The translations under genes and the position numbers were made by a program. Source: Leifsonia poae (GTDB taxonomy: Bacteria; Actinomycetota; Actinomycetes; Actinomycetales; Microbacteriaceae). From it: 64,000 nt of DNA. The notes below the pieces were generated by a model. That model did no database searches. It saw nothing but the letters and a program-made list of their open reading frames with translations, and was not told the DNA's origin. Each line of letters opens with the position of its first letter. Within the stretch, counting starts at the first letter, position 1. Below are positions 33,077-40,684 of this stretch, piece by piece. The stretch covers positions 124,001 to 188,000 of the forward strand of contig NZ_BSEN01000012.1 in NCBI RefSeq assembly GCF_027921845.1. The letters are read 5' to 3'.

Positions 33077-33910
33077 CTAGCGGAGCAGCTGCAGGACGCC
33101 CTGGCCGGACTGGTTGGCCTGAGCGAGCATTGCGGTACCCGCCTGCGACAGGATGTTGGAGCGGGTGTACTTCACCATCTCCTCCGCCATGTCGGTGTCG
33201 GTGATACGCGACGAAGCAGCCGACAGGTTCTCCTTGGAGACGTTGAGGCTGCGGATGGTGCTCTCGAAGCGGTTCTGGACGGCACCGAGGTTGGCGCGCG
33301 CGGTCGAGACGCTGGTGATCTGGGTGTCCAGAGCAGCGATCGAGGTCAGCGCGTTGGCCGCGGAGTCGAACGTGAGCGCGCCGACAGCGGTCGCGACCGT
33401 CGCGACGTTGGCACCCGTGAGGTCGACGTCGATCTGGTCGTTGGCGGCAACGGAGCCCGCGCCCACCTGGAAGGTCAGCTTGGCGTTGGAGCCGTCGAGC
33501 AGGTTGATGCCGTTGAAGTTCGCGTCACCCGAGATGCGGGTGAGCTCCTTCGTGAGCTGGTCGACCTCGGTCTTGATGGCGGCGCGCGAGTCGGCATTGT
33601 TCGAGTCGTTGCCGGCCTGGACAGCCAGGTCGCGCACGCGCTGCAGGATCGAGTGGACCTCGGTGAGCTGACCTTCAGCGGTCTGCACGACGCTGATGCC
33701 GTCCTGAGCGTTGCGAGCTGCGACGGTCAGACCGCCGACCTGCGACTTCAGGCCCTCCGAGATGGCCAGACCGGCCGCGTCGTCCGCCGCACGGTTGATG
33801 CGGAGGCCGCTGGACAGCTTCTCGAGCGACTTCGAGAGGTCGCTCTGGGTGTTGTTCAGGTTGCGGTAGGCGTTGTTGGCCGCGATGTTGGTGTTGATCT
33901 GCATACCCAT
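33077..33910 (-). CDS. fliC: Flagellin
   Basis: This is the filament subunit. The 277-residue product is a short flagellin with essentially only the D0/D1 domains. The N-terminal half contains MGMQINTNIAANNAYRNLNN, LSSGLRINRAADDAAGLAIS and the following helix. The C-terminal half ends with ITDTDMAEEMVKYTRSNILS and QAGTAMLAQANQSGQGVLQL. The outer variable domain is almost absent. It has a GGAGGA ribosome binding site 9 nt upstream, a CsrA-like hairpin in its leader, a sigma-28-type promoter and its own terminator, all signs of high, controlled expression. Confidence 0.98.
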   Translation of the reverse strand: MGMQINTNIAANNAYRNLNNTQSDLSKSLEKLSSGLRINRAADDAAGLAISEGLKSQVGGLTVAARNAQDGISVVQTAEGQLTEVHSILQRVRDLAVQAGNDSNNADSRAAIKTEVDQLTKELTRISGDANFNGINLLDGSNAKLTFQVGAGSVAANDQIDVDLTGANVATVATAVGALTFDSAANALTSIAALDTQITSVSTARANLGAVQNRFESTIRSLNVSKENLSAASSRITDTDMAEEMVKYTRSNILSQAGTAMLAQANQSGQGVLQLLR

Positions 33911-33919
33911 GATTACTTT

Positions 33920-33960
33920 TCCTCCATGATGTGGGCTGTTGCGACGCCCATCCGTGGGCG
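33920..33960 (-). promoter_or_regulatory. Putative CsrA-binding leader of fliC
   Basis: In the leader RNA the segment at 33960-33945 folds as CGCCCA-CGGA-TGGGCG, a 6-bp stem with GGA in the tetraloop. A second GGA motif overlaps the ribosome binding site (GGAGGA, 33925-33920). A GGA-loop hairpin plus a GGA-rich ribosome binding site is the arrangement of the two CsrA sites on B. subtilis hag mRNA. Confidence 0.7.
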
Positions 33961-33970
33961 ACATTGGGAT

Positions 33971-33998
33971 CTATCGGCCGAGTTGCGCATCCCGTTAG
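33971..33998 (-). promoter_or_regulatory. Sigma-28-type promoter of fliC
   Basis: CTAAC (33998-33994), 16 nt, CCGATAG (33977-33971) on the minus strand. It predicts a leader of about 54 nt. Confidence 0.88.
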
Positions 33999-34019
33999 GC
34001 ATCCGGATCAGGACGCGGT

Positions 34020-34835
34020 TCAGGATGCGCTGCGGGCCGACGACTGGGTGGGGGGAGAGAGGCGGGCGACGTTGGCGACGGCGTGCTGTGCGAGGCGCGC
34101 CAGGTAGGCGCTGCGGCGGGCCTGCGAGGTCTTGGCCTCGATGATCTCGGGGTCGCCCTCGTCGGCGTAGTGCGTCGCCATACCCTCGCGCATCAACCGG
34201 ATGGCCTCCGACCGCTGCTGGGACACCGCGGAGTGCGTGATGCCCAGTTCCTCCGCGACCTCGGTGACCGTGCGGTCGTCGAAGTAGATCGCCTGCACGA
34301 CGTAGCGCATCCGCTCCGGGAGGGCCTCGACCGCCGCCCGCACGTACGCGGTCTGCTCGCCGGCCAGCAGCGAGTCCTCGGGCGAGACGGTGTCGGCCAC
34401 CAGGAACGATTCGGTGGTCTCGTCGATGGTGGTCACGGTGCGAGCCGCGTCCGACAGCCCCGCGGCCGCCGTCTCGCGGTCGACGCCGAGTGCGTTCGCC
34501 AGCTCGTCCACGCTCGGGGTGCGGCCGAGCGCTGCGGTCAGGCTCTCCTGCACGCTCATCGTCTCTTTGATGCGCTTGCGGGCCGACCGCGTCGCCCAGT
34601 CGCTGGCGCGCATCTCGTCGGCGAAGGCGCCGACGATGCGGGTGCGGGCGTAGGCGCCGAACGGGATGCCGAGGGTCGGGTCGTACGCGGTCGCCGCGGT
34701 CACCAGGGCGAGGGCCCCGGCCGAGGCGAGATCGTCGCGCGAGAGATGGGTGGCGCGTGCGCACAAGTCGGAGACCAGATAGCCGACGAGCGGCAGGTTC
34801 TCGACGACGAGCGTGTTGCGTTCGTTCCGGTTCAC
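34020..34835 (-). CDS. fliA: Flagellar sigma factor, FliA/WhiG type
   Basis: This 271-residue sigma factor belongs to the sigma-28 group. Region 2 includes DDLASAGALALVTAATAYDP and IPFGAYARTRIVGAFADEMR with SDWATRSARKR. Region 3 and region 4 (ERMRYVVQAIYFDDRTVTEV, AEELGITHSAVSQQRSEAIR) follow. A C-terminal extension of about 40 residues is unusual. It should recognise the CTAAC-N16-CCGATAG promoters found before five flagellar units here. No FlgM anti-sigma factor gene is seen in the window. Its own upstream region has no such promoter. Confidence 0.94.
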   Translation of the reverse strand: MNRNERNTLVVENLPLVGYLVSDLCARATHLSRDDLASAGALALVTAATAYDPTLGIPFGAYARTRIVGAFADEMRASDWATRSARKRIKETMSVQESLTAALGRTPSVDELANALGVDRETAAAGLSDAARTVTTIDETTESFLVADTVSPEDSLLAGEQTAYVRAAVEALPERMRYVVQAIYFDDRTVTEVAEELGITHSAVSQQRSEAIRLMREGMATHYADEGDPEIIEAKTSQARRSAYLARLAQHAVANVARLSPPTQSSARSAS

Positions 34836-35027
34836 GCGGGCGACCCCTGTCTTTATCTGCTTGAGTACACGGCACCGACCTCCGATGGGTGTTCGGGGGC
34901 TAGTGGTGCTTTGTTTCTCGGGCGGTGCTGTGGATGCTCGGTCATGGTCGGGTACCGAACAGGCGCTAGGGGTCTTTCTCGGTGTTCACGGTAACAACGG
35001 ACCACCGCGGAAAGCTTGTATTAATTG

Positions 35028-35064
35028 CCCCCACTACGGGGCTGCGCCTACCCCCAGTACGGGG
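35028..35064. promoter_or_regulatory. Tandem dyads upstream of fliA, candidate master-regulator site
   Basis: Two nearly identical 14-mers, CCCCCACTACGGGG (35028-35041) and CCCCCAGTACGGGG (35051-35064), repeat with a 23-bp period, about two helical turns. Such spacing suggests two dimers of one regulator on the same face of the DNA. Confidence 0.55.
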
Positions 35065-35123
35065 AATGGAGGTCTCCCTGTGAAAAGCGATACGCGATTC
35101 AGGCATTTCACTGTCGCCGAGTC

Positions 35124-35151
35124 CTAACATCGGCCTTGACGGTGCCGATGG
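35124..35151 (+). promoter_or_regulatory. Sigma-28-type promoter of flgN-flgK-flgL-fliW
   Basis: CTAAC (35124-35128), 16 nt, CCGATGG (35145-35151). The -10 element differs from the other units by one base. Confidence 0.8.
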
Positions 35152-35236
35152 TGTTTCCTGACGGCGGGTGATCCGCCCGCTGAGAACCCGAGGGGACCAG
35201 GTGCGCACTTCGACTCACGAGGAAGTTGGTAGCGAC

Positions 35237-35731
35237 ATGGCCGCGAGCGAACTGTCAGCGCAACTCTGGAGGGAACGCGAGCTGCTCGAGCTGCTCCTGT
35301 TCAAGCTCGAGGAGGAGCAGCTGCTGTTGACCGCCGGCAAGTCGCGCTGGATCTCGCACGCCACCCGCGAGGTCGAGCAGGTCATGGAGCGCATGCGCGC
35401 CGTCGGCCTCGCCCGCACCGTAGAGGTCGCCTCGCTCGCCGACGAGTGGGGCATCAGCCCCGACTCCAGCCTGCGCGAGCTCGCTGCCGCCGCCCCCGAC
35501 GGCATCTGGTCCGACATCTTCGCCTCGCACCTGATCGCGATGACCGAGCTCACCGCGCAGATCGCCGAGGTGCGCGACACCAACGAACGCCTGCTGCGCG
35601 ACGCGGCCCGCTCGACCCAGGAGACGCTGAGCGGCCTCTCCGGCGCGGCCGGCGACCCCGGCATCTACGGCGCAAGCGGCGAGAGCCGTCCCGGAACGTC
35701 CGGCGCCCGCCTTTTCGACACCGAAGCGTAA
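35237..35731 (+). CDS. flgN: FlgN family export chaperone
   Basis: FlgN-type chaperones hold FlgK and FlgL before export. The 164-residue product has the long helical hairpin of the family (LSAQLWRERELLELLLFKLE, SRWISHATREVEQVMERMRA) and a Gly/Ser-rich tail. It lies directly upstream of flgK and flgL, its expected clients. The ATG at 35237 is preferred; the frame is open upstream to a GTG at 35168. Confidence 0.88.
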   Translation: MAASELSAQLWRERELLELLLFKLEEEQLLLTAGKSRWISHATREVEQVMERMRAVGLARTVEVASLADEWGISPDSSLRELAAAAPDGIWSDIFASHLIAMTELTAQIAEVRDTNERLLRDAARSTQETLSGLSGAAGDPGIYGASGESRPGTSGARLFDTEA

Positions 35732-35739
35732 GGACCCGG

Positions 35740-37164
35740 ATGAGCACCTTCAGCGGCCTCAACACGGCGTACACCGGTCTCGTGGCGGCCAAGGCCGGAC
35801 TCGACGTCGTCGGCCAGAACATCGCCAACGCAGGCACCGCCGGCTACACCCGCCAGCGGGTGACGACCTCCGGTGTCCCCGCCCTCAACACGGCAGGCCT
35901 GTTCAGCGGCGGCGTCCGCCCCGGCCAGGGCGTGAGCGTCGACGGCATCCAGCGTCTCGACGATTCGACGCTCGACGCCCGCGTGCGCAGCACCACCGCC
36001 CTCTCCGGCTACTCCGGAACACGCGCGACCGCGCTCGCCACGCTCGAGGCCTCGCTCAACGAGCCGGGGACCAACGGCCTCTCGACCCAGCTGCAGAAGT
36101 TCTGGGCCGCGTGGCACGACGTCGCGAACCAGGCGGGTGAGCAGGCGCCGGCCGGCGTGCTGCTCGGCCAGGCCGGGTCGCTCGTCACCCAGCTGCAGCA
36201 GGGCTATCGGGCCGTCGACGACCAGTGGACCGCCCTGCGCACGAACGTCGACGGCATGGTCGGCGACCTCAACCAGGCTGCGACCGAGGTGGCTGACCTG
36301 AACGGCCGAATCCGGTCGACCCTCGCCGCCGGCGGCAACGCCAATGAGCTGATGGACCGCCGCGACCTCCTCACCACGAAGATCGCCAACCTCGCGGGCG
36401 GCGTCGTCCGCCCTCTCGACGACGGCACCGTGGATGTGCTGGTCGGCGGCAACGCGCTGGTCAGCGGCACGACGGCGAACGCCGTACAGGCCGCAGGCGC
36501 CCGTCGCCTCGGCGACGCGACCGGCGACCCCGTGCGACTCGAGTGGGCCCACCGGCCCGGTTCGGCGATCGCCATGGAGGGCGGCGCCATCTCGGGTGCG
36601 CTGTCGACGCTCGCGCCGGCTGACGCATCCGGAACCGGCGGCGTGCTCGCCGAGGCGGCGGCCAGCTACAACGCGTTCGCCGTGACCCTCGCACAGAAGG
36701 TCAACGACGTGCACCGCACCGGTTCCACCCCGGGCGGCACGACCGGGCTCGACTTCTTCGCCATCGACGCCACCCAGCCGGCCGCGCTCGGCCTGTCGGT
36801 GGTGCCGACCTCCGTGAGCCAGATCGCCACCGGCACGCCCGGGGCAGGCGGCAGCGACGGCAGCATCGCCGACGCGATCGCCCAGCTGGGCACGGGACCG
36901 GATGCCGTCGACAAGCAGTGGGCCGCCTTCGTGGTGCGCGTCGGCGTCGCGAGCAAGACGGAGGGACAGCAGTCTGATCTCGCCGATCTGGCGTCCTCGG
37001 CGGCCACCAGTGCTCAGCTCTCGAACTCCTCCGTCGACCTCGACGAGGAGAACATGAACCTGCTGGCCTTCCAGCACGCGTACCAGGGCGCCGCCCGCGT
37101 CATGACCGCCGTCGACGAAGCTCTCGACGTGCTCATCAACCACACCGGATTGGTCGGGAGGTAA
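35740..37164 (+). CDS. flgK: Hook-filament junction protein FlgK
   Basis: FlgK is the first junction protein between hook and filament. The 474-residue product begins MSTFSGLNTAYTGLVAAKAG with LDVVGQNIANAGTAGYTRQR, the rod/hook-type signature of FlgK. It ends with the conserved VDLDEENMNLLAFQHAYQGA and ARVMTAVDEALDVLINHTG. AGGA precedes the ATG. It is somewhat shorter than the E. coli protein (547) in the central domain. Confidence 0.95.
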   Translation: MSTFSGLNTAYTGLVAAKAGLDVVGQNIANAGTAGYTRQRVTTSGVPALNTAGLFSGGVRPGQGVSVDGIQRLDDSTLDARVRSTTALSGYSGTRATALATLEASLNEPGTNGLSTQLQKFWAAWHDVANQAGEQAPAGVLLGQAGSLVTQLQQGYRAVDDQWTALRTNVDGMVGDLNQAATEVADLNGRIRSTLAAGGNANELMDRRDLLTTKIANLAGGVVRPLDDGTVDVLVGGNALVSGTTANAVQAAGARRLGDATGDPVRLEWAHRPGSAIAMEGGAISGALSTLAPADASGTGGVLAEAAASYNAFAVTLAQKVNDVHRTGSTPGGTTGLDFFAIDATQPAALGLSVVPTSVSQIATGTPGAGGSDGSIADAIAQLGTGPDAVDKQWAAFVVRVGVASKTEGQQSDLADLASSAATSAQLSNSSVDLDEENMNLLAFQHAYQGAARVMTAVDEALDVLINHTGLVGR

Positions 37165-37166
37165 CC

Positions 37167-38051
37167 GTGTTCACCCGCGTCACCAATGCCACACAGGCAC
37201 TCAGCGCACAGCACGCACTGCAGTCGAACCTGCAACGGCAGACCGCGCTGTACGACCAGGCGACGAGCCGCCGGCAGATCACCAAGCCGTCGGACGACCC
37301 GACGGCCACGGCGAGCGCGCTCAACATCCGCTCCGACGCCGCTGCGACGAGCCAGTACGCCCGCAACGCCGACAACGGCGACGCCTGGCTGACAACGGCC
37401 GACTCGACGCTCACCTCGGTCGAGAGCATCATGGGGCGCGTCCGCGACCTCACGGTGCAGGGCGCCAACGACGGCGCACTCTCCCCCGAGGCCAAGGAGG
37501 CGATCGCCACCGAACTCGACGGCCTCAAGAAGAGCCTGCTCTCGGCCGCCAACACGACCTACCTCGGCCGCACGGTCTTCGCCGGCAACTCGAGCGCCGG
37601 TGTCGCGTTCCAGCCCGACTACAGCTACACAGGGGTCGCCGGGAGTACAGTCGAACGCAGAATCGGGCCCGATACGACAGTGCGGGTGGATGCCGACGGC
37701 GCCGCGGTCTTCGGAAGCGGCGCGACCTCGGTCTTCGCTCTCATCGACAACACGGTCAACGACCTGCGCACCGGGGTCAACGTGGGACCGAGACTCACTG
37801 AGATCGACGACCGGACGAAGGCAATCGTGGGAGAGCACGCAGAGATCGGCGGCCGTCAGACCCGCATCGACAAGGCGAAGGACACCCTCGCCGTCGCCGG
37901 CAACTCCCTCGAGGCGCAGCGCTCCTCCCTCGAAGACGTCGACCTCAGCAAGGTGCTCCTCGACCTCAAGACGCAGGACGTCAACTACCAGACCGCCCTC
38001 GCCGTCACCGCACGCGTACTCCAGCCGACCCTGATGGACTTCCTCCGATGA
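37167..38051 (+). CDS. flgL: Hook-filament junction protein FlgL
   Basis: FlgL is the second junction protein and resembles flagellin at its ends. The 294-residue product shows FTRVTNATQALSAQHALQSN, LYDQATSRRQITKPSDDPTA and the C-terminal SSLEDVDLSKVLLDLKTQDV followed by NYQTALAVTARVLQPTLMDF. The GTG at 37167 starts 2 nt after the flgK stop. The stop overlaps the fliW ATG by 4 nt. Confidence 0.94.
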   Translation: MFTRVTNATQALSAQHALQSNLQRQTALYDQATSRRQITKPSDDPTATASALNIRSDAAATSQYARNADNGDAWLTTADSTLTSVESIMGRVRDLTVQGANDGALSPEAKEAIATELDGLKKSLLSAANTTYLGRTVFAGNSSAGVAFQPDYSYTGVAGSTVERRIGPDTTVRVDADGAAVFGSGATSVFALIDNTVNDLRTGVNVGPRLTEIDDRTKAIVGEHAEIGGRQTRIDKAKDTLAVAGNSLEAQRSSLEDVDLSKVLLDLKTQDVNYQTALAVTARVLQPTLMDFLR

Positions 38052-38431
38052 GCGCTCTGACCTTCCTCACGCCCCCTCCCGGACTCGAGCCGCTGAGCGA
38101 GTTCGAGCTCACGCCCGTCGCCGGGGCGGCCGGTCTGTACACGCTGCAGGCCGTCGAGCGTCCCGAGATCCGCATCTTCGCGATCGACGCGGGCACGCAC
38201 CTCCCCGGCTACTCCCCCGAGCTGCCGGATGACCGTGCCGCCGAACTCGGCGTGACGAGCGCCGATGAGGTGCTCGCCCTCGTCGTCGTGAATCCGTCGC
38301 ACGAGGGCAGCACGGTCAACCTGCTGGCTCCGGTGCTGGTCAACCGCGCCACCGGCGCGAGTCTGCAGCTCGTGCTCGAGGACGACTCGTTCCCCGTGCG
38401 CGCCGAACTCGCCTCGCTCGCCCGGGCCTAG
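38048..38431 (+). CDS. fliW: Flagellar assembly factor FliW
   Basis: FliW binds CsrA and also flagellin. When flagellin is exported, freed FliW sequesters CsrA and lets flagellin be translated. The 127-residue product has the family blocks FLTPPPGLEPLSEFELTPV, GLYTLQAVERPEIRIFAIDA and VLALVVVNPSHEGSTVNLLA with PVLVNRATGASLQLVL. It is last in the flgN operon. Its partner csrA is at the other end of the locus. Confidence 0.95.
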   Translation: MSALTFLTPPPGLEPLSEFELTPVAGAAGLYTLQAVERPEIRIFAIDAGTHLPGYSPELPDDRAAELGVTSADEVLALVVVNPSHEGSTVNLLAPVLVNRATGASLQLVLEDDSFPVRAELASLARA

Positions 38432-38440
38432 CCGGCACCC

Positions 38441-38496
38441 CTTCTTCGCCCGCGCTACTTCTTCTTCGCCGGCGCTACTTCTTCTTCGCCGGCGCC
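38441..38496. repeat. 20-bp tandem repeat over the 3' end of the lipoprotein gene
   Basis: The unit CTTCTTCGCCGGCGCTACTT occurs three times (the outer copies imperfect or partial). On the minus strand it duplicates the codons APAKKK and the stop of the lipoprotein gene, leaving pseudo-copies of the tail behind the stop. Confidence 0.7.
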
Positions 38497-39767
38497 GCCT
38501 TCGGCGCGCACGGCGCGTAGGTGGCCAGTAGGGCCACCTGCTGCTTCTCCGACCACGGGAGGCTCGCGACGACCTTCGCACCCGCCTTCTTGGCCGGCAC
38601 CTTGGCGACGATCGAGGCGAGCCGTTGGGCGAGGGCCTGCACATAGCCGGGGCCCGGGGTCGAGTTGTTGAGCGCAACCACGATCGTCAGGCCGGAGCTC
38701 GGGTCGCTGAACATCGCAGAAAGGGAGCCCGGCATCGCTCCGACGCTTCCGCGCAACGGACCGAGCTGCAGCATCCCGAGCCCGTAACGGTGCCACTGCG
38801 AGCCGATCGCCAGGCTCTTGTCCTGCTCAGCCGCGCTCTTCTCGGTGAGCAGCGAGCCGCTGGCGAGCGCCTGCACGAAGCTCTTGAGATCGGGGACATT
38901 CGAGATGACTCCCCCGGCCGTCCACCCCATCGACGGGGACAACATGCTGACGTCCGTCACCGGCTGGGTGCAGAGGGGCTGCCCCGCGCCGTTCAGCGGG
39001 CTCTGGTAACCGGCCGGATGCGGGCCGGGAACGGTCAGGTCGCCTGAGGCGGGGAACGAACTCGAGTTCATCCCGAGGCGGTTGAAGACGTACTGTGCGT
39101 AGAGGTCTTTCCAGCTCTTTCCCGCGGCGTTCTGCAGGGCCATGCCCAGCAGAATGTAGCCGGCGGACGACTGCCCGAACTTCTGACCCGGCGTGCCGTA
39201 CGGCTTGGTGGCGAGTCCGTCGCTCACCAGCTCGAGCGCCGGCCACTCACGGGTGGGGTTGGCGATGAAGTTCGCGCGCAGCTGGGGAACGTAGTCGCCG
39301 ATTCCGGAGGTGTGCTGACACAGCTCGCGCAGGGTGACTCCCGAGACGCCCACGAAGCCCGGCACGTACTTGGTGACGGGATCGTCGAGCTCCACCTTTC
39401 CGTCGTCGACCATCGAGAGCAGCACCGAGCAGGTCATCGGCATCGTGTTCTCGGCGATCCGGAAGCCCATGTTCGGCGTGACCGGCGTCGTGCCCTTGAC
39501 CGCGGTCGTGCCGATCCCGGCAGTCCAGCTGCCGGCCCACGGCGCCCAGACGCCCACCATGGCCGCCGTCGACCCGGACTGCTTCACGGCGTCGGTGACG
39601 GCGTCGGTGAGCTTGGCCGTCACGTCGGACGAGAAGCCTCCGGCCACCTGGTCGGGGACGCGCGCTGTGCCGCTCGCGTACGGGGTGCAGGCGGCGAGGA
39701 GCAGGACGAGAGCGCTCGCCAAACCGACGACGGTGACCCGCCGGACCCCGCTCGGTCGTCGTTGCAT
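38475..39767 (-). CDS. Serine-hydrolase-fold (beta-lactamase family) lipoprotein, probably inactive
   Basis: The 430-residue protein has a lipoprotein signal peptide (LVLLLAAC, Cys27) and the class-C beta-lactamase/DD-peptidase fold (DDGKVELDDPVTKYVPGF, LRELCQHTSGIGDYV, GYILLGMALQNAAGKSW). The catalytic motifs appear lost. Where SxxK is expected (RIASVTK in relatives) the sequence is RIAENTM (residues 103-109). The YxN loop reads FGQSSAGY, and the C-terminal HxG is GAMPG. It may bind cell-wall peptides without cutting them. It ends in Lys-rich APAKKK. An ATG at 39767 with GGGGGATGG upstream is the start. Confidence 0.85.
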   Translation of the reverse strand: MQRRPSGVRRVTVVGLASALVLLLAACTPYASGTARVPDQVAGGFSSDVTAKLTDAVTDAVKQSGSTAAMVGVWAPWAGSWTAGIGTTAVKGTTPVTPNMGFRIAENTMPMTCSVLLSMVDDGKVELDDPVTKYVPGFVGVSGVTLRELCQHTSGIGDYVPQLRANFIANPTREWPALELVSDGLATKPYGTPGQKFGQSSAGYILLGMALQNAAGKSWKDLYAQYVFNRLGMNSSSFPASGDLTVPGPHPAGYQSPLNGAGQPLCTQPVTDVSMLSPSMGWTAGGVISNVPDLKSFVQALASGSLLTEKSAAEQDKSLAIGSQWHRYGLGMLQLGPLRGSVGAMPGSLSAMFSDPSSGLTIVVALNNSTPGPGYVQALAQRLASIVAKVPAKKAGAKVVASLPWSEKQQVALLATYAPCAPKAAPAKKK

Positions 39768-39857
39768 GTTCCATCCCCCGATGGTTCGTGGTGCGCTGTC
39801 CAAGGATTCTAACCTCCCGGTCGAGGGCGGCCTGGACCGCGCGCCAGGACCGCGACA

Positions 39858-39863
39858 TACGAT
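39858..39863 (+). promoter_or_regulatory. -10 box of a leaderless promoter for the DUF2470 gene
   Basis: TACGAT, 7 nt, then the ATG at 39871. No ribosome binding site is visible. Confidence 0.45.
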
Positions 39864-39870
39864 CGTCGCC

Positions 39871-40164
39871 ATGGAGAACTTCAGCCGGGAGATCGTCGAC
39901 GCGGTCCTGCGCCACATGAACACGGACCATCGCGACGACAACGTCGTCATCGTGCGGGCGAACGGCGCACCGGATGCCTCGGATGCGGAGATGACCGCGT
40001 TCGACACGGCCGGCGGGGTCTGGCGCGTGGCCGGCGGAGAGGAGCTGCGCATCCCGTGGACCGTCCCGGTGACCGAGCGGGCGGACATCCGGCGCGCCGT
40101 GGTGCTCCTCTACCGTGCGTCGTGCGCCGTACTCGGCGTCGAACCGCGTACCGAACAGGGGTAG
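39871..40164 (+). CDS. DUF2470 domain protein
   Basis: The 97-residue protein is a stand-alone DUF2470 domain. The signature is VDAVLRHMNTDHRDDNVVIV with a conserved HMNxDH, followed by MTAFDTAGGVWRVAG. In other proteins this domain is the C-terminal part of HugZ-like heme-degrading enzymes and binds heme or flavin. A free-standing copy has no defined role. It is divergent from the lipoprotein gene. A heme oxygenase gene lies 1.4 kb downstream, though not in one operon. Confidence 0.82.
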   Translation: MENFSREIVDAVLRHMNTDHRDDNVVIVRANGAPDASDAEMTAFDTAGGVWRVAGGEELRIPWTVPVTERADIRRAVVLLYRASCAVLGVEPRTEQG

Positions 40165-40261
40165 CGGCGACGCGGCGACCACCGACCAATCCGTTCCGCG
40201 CGGGCTTCCGAACACTGAGAGAACACGGCGCACGCCGTGTGTTTCCACTAGGAGGAACGAA

Positions 40262-40675
40262 ATGCGCACATCACCGAACCGCCTGGTCGCCACGATCTTC
40301 GGCGCGGTCTATCTGGTCGTCGGACTGCTCGGCTTCGCCTACACGGGCGGCGTCGGCTTCGTCGCGACCAAGGGCGGACTGATCCTCGGCATCTTCGAGG
40401 TCAACCCGCTCCACAACATCGCCCACCTGCTGATCGGCGCGGCCCTGCTGATCGCCGGACTCACGCGGGTCGCAGCGGCCAAGGCGGTCAACACCACCGT
40501 CGGCGCCGTCTACCTGCTGCTCGGCATCGTCGGATTCTTCCTGGTCGGCACCGGGGCGAACATCCTCGCACTGAACACCCCCGACCACTTCCTGCACCTC
40601 GTGAGCGCGATCGTGCTCCTCGGTGTCGGTCTCGGCGCCGAGCGAACCGTGCGCGCGAACTCGGCCGTCGCCTGA
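40262..40675 (+). CDS. DUF4383 family membrane protein
   Basis: The 137-residue protein has four membrane helices and the DUF4383 pattern: LVATIFGAVYLVVGLLGF, VNPLHNIAHLLIGAALL, AVYLLLGIVGFFLVG and PDHFLHLVSAIVLLGVG, with the paired NxxHNxxHL and DHxLH motifs. The function is unknown. A strong AGGAGGAACGAA ribosome binding site precedes the ATG. Confidence 0.88.
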   Translation: MRTSPNRLVATIFGAVYLVVGLLGFAYTGGVGFVATKGGLILGIFEVNPLHNIAHLLIGAALLIAGLTRVAAAKAVNTTVGAVYLLLGIVGFFLVGTGANILALNTPDHFLHLVSAIVLLGVGLGAERTVRANSAVA

Positions 40676-40684
40676 CCGACTGCC

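Larger units (their letters stand above)
34836..35236. other. 400-bp divergent region between fliA and flgN
   Basis: No coding frame is supported. It contains tandem GC-rich dyads (35028-35064) on the fliA side and the sigma-28-type flgN promoter (35124-35151) on the other. A TAATAC that could be the fliA -10 box lies on the minus strand at 35023-35018. The part from 34836 to 34980 shows nothing clear. Confidence 0.6.
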
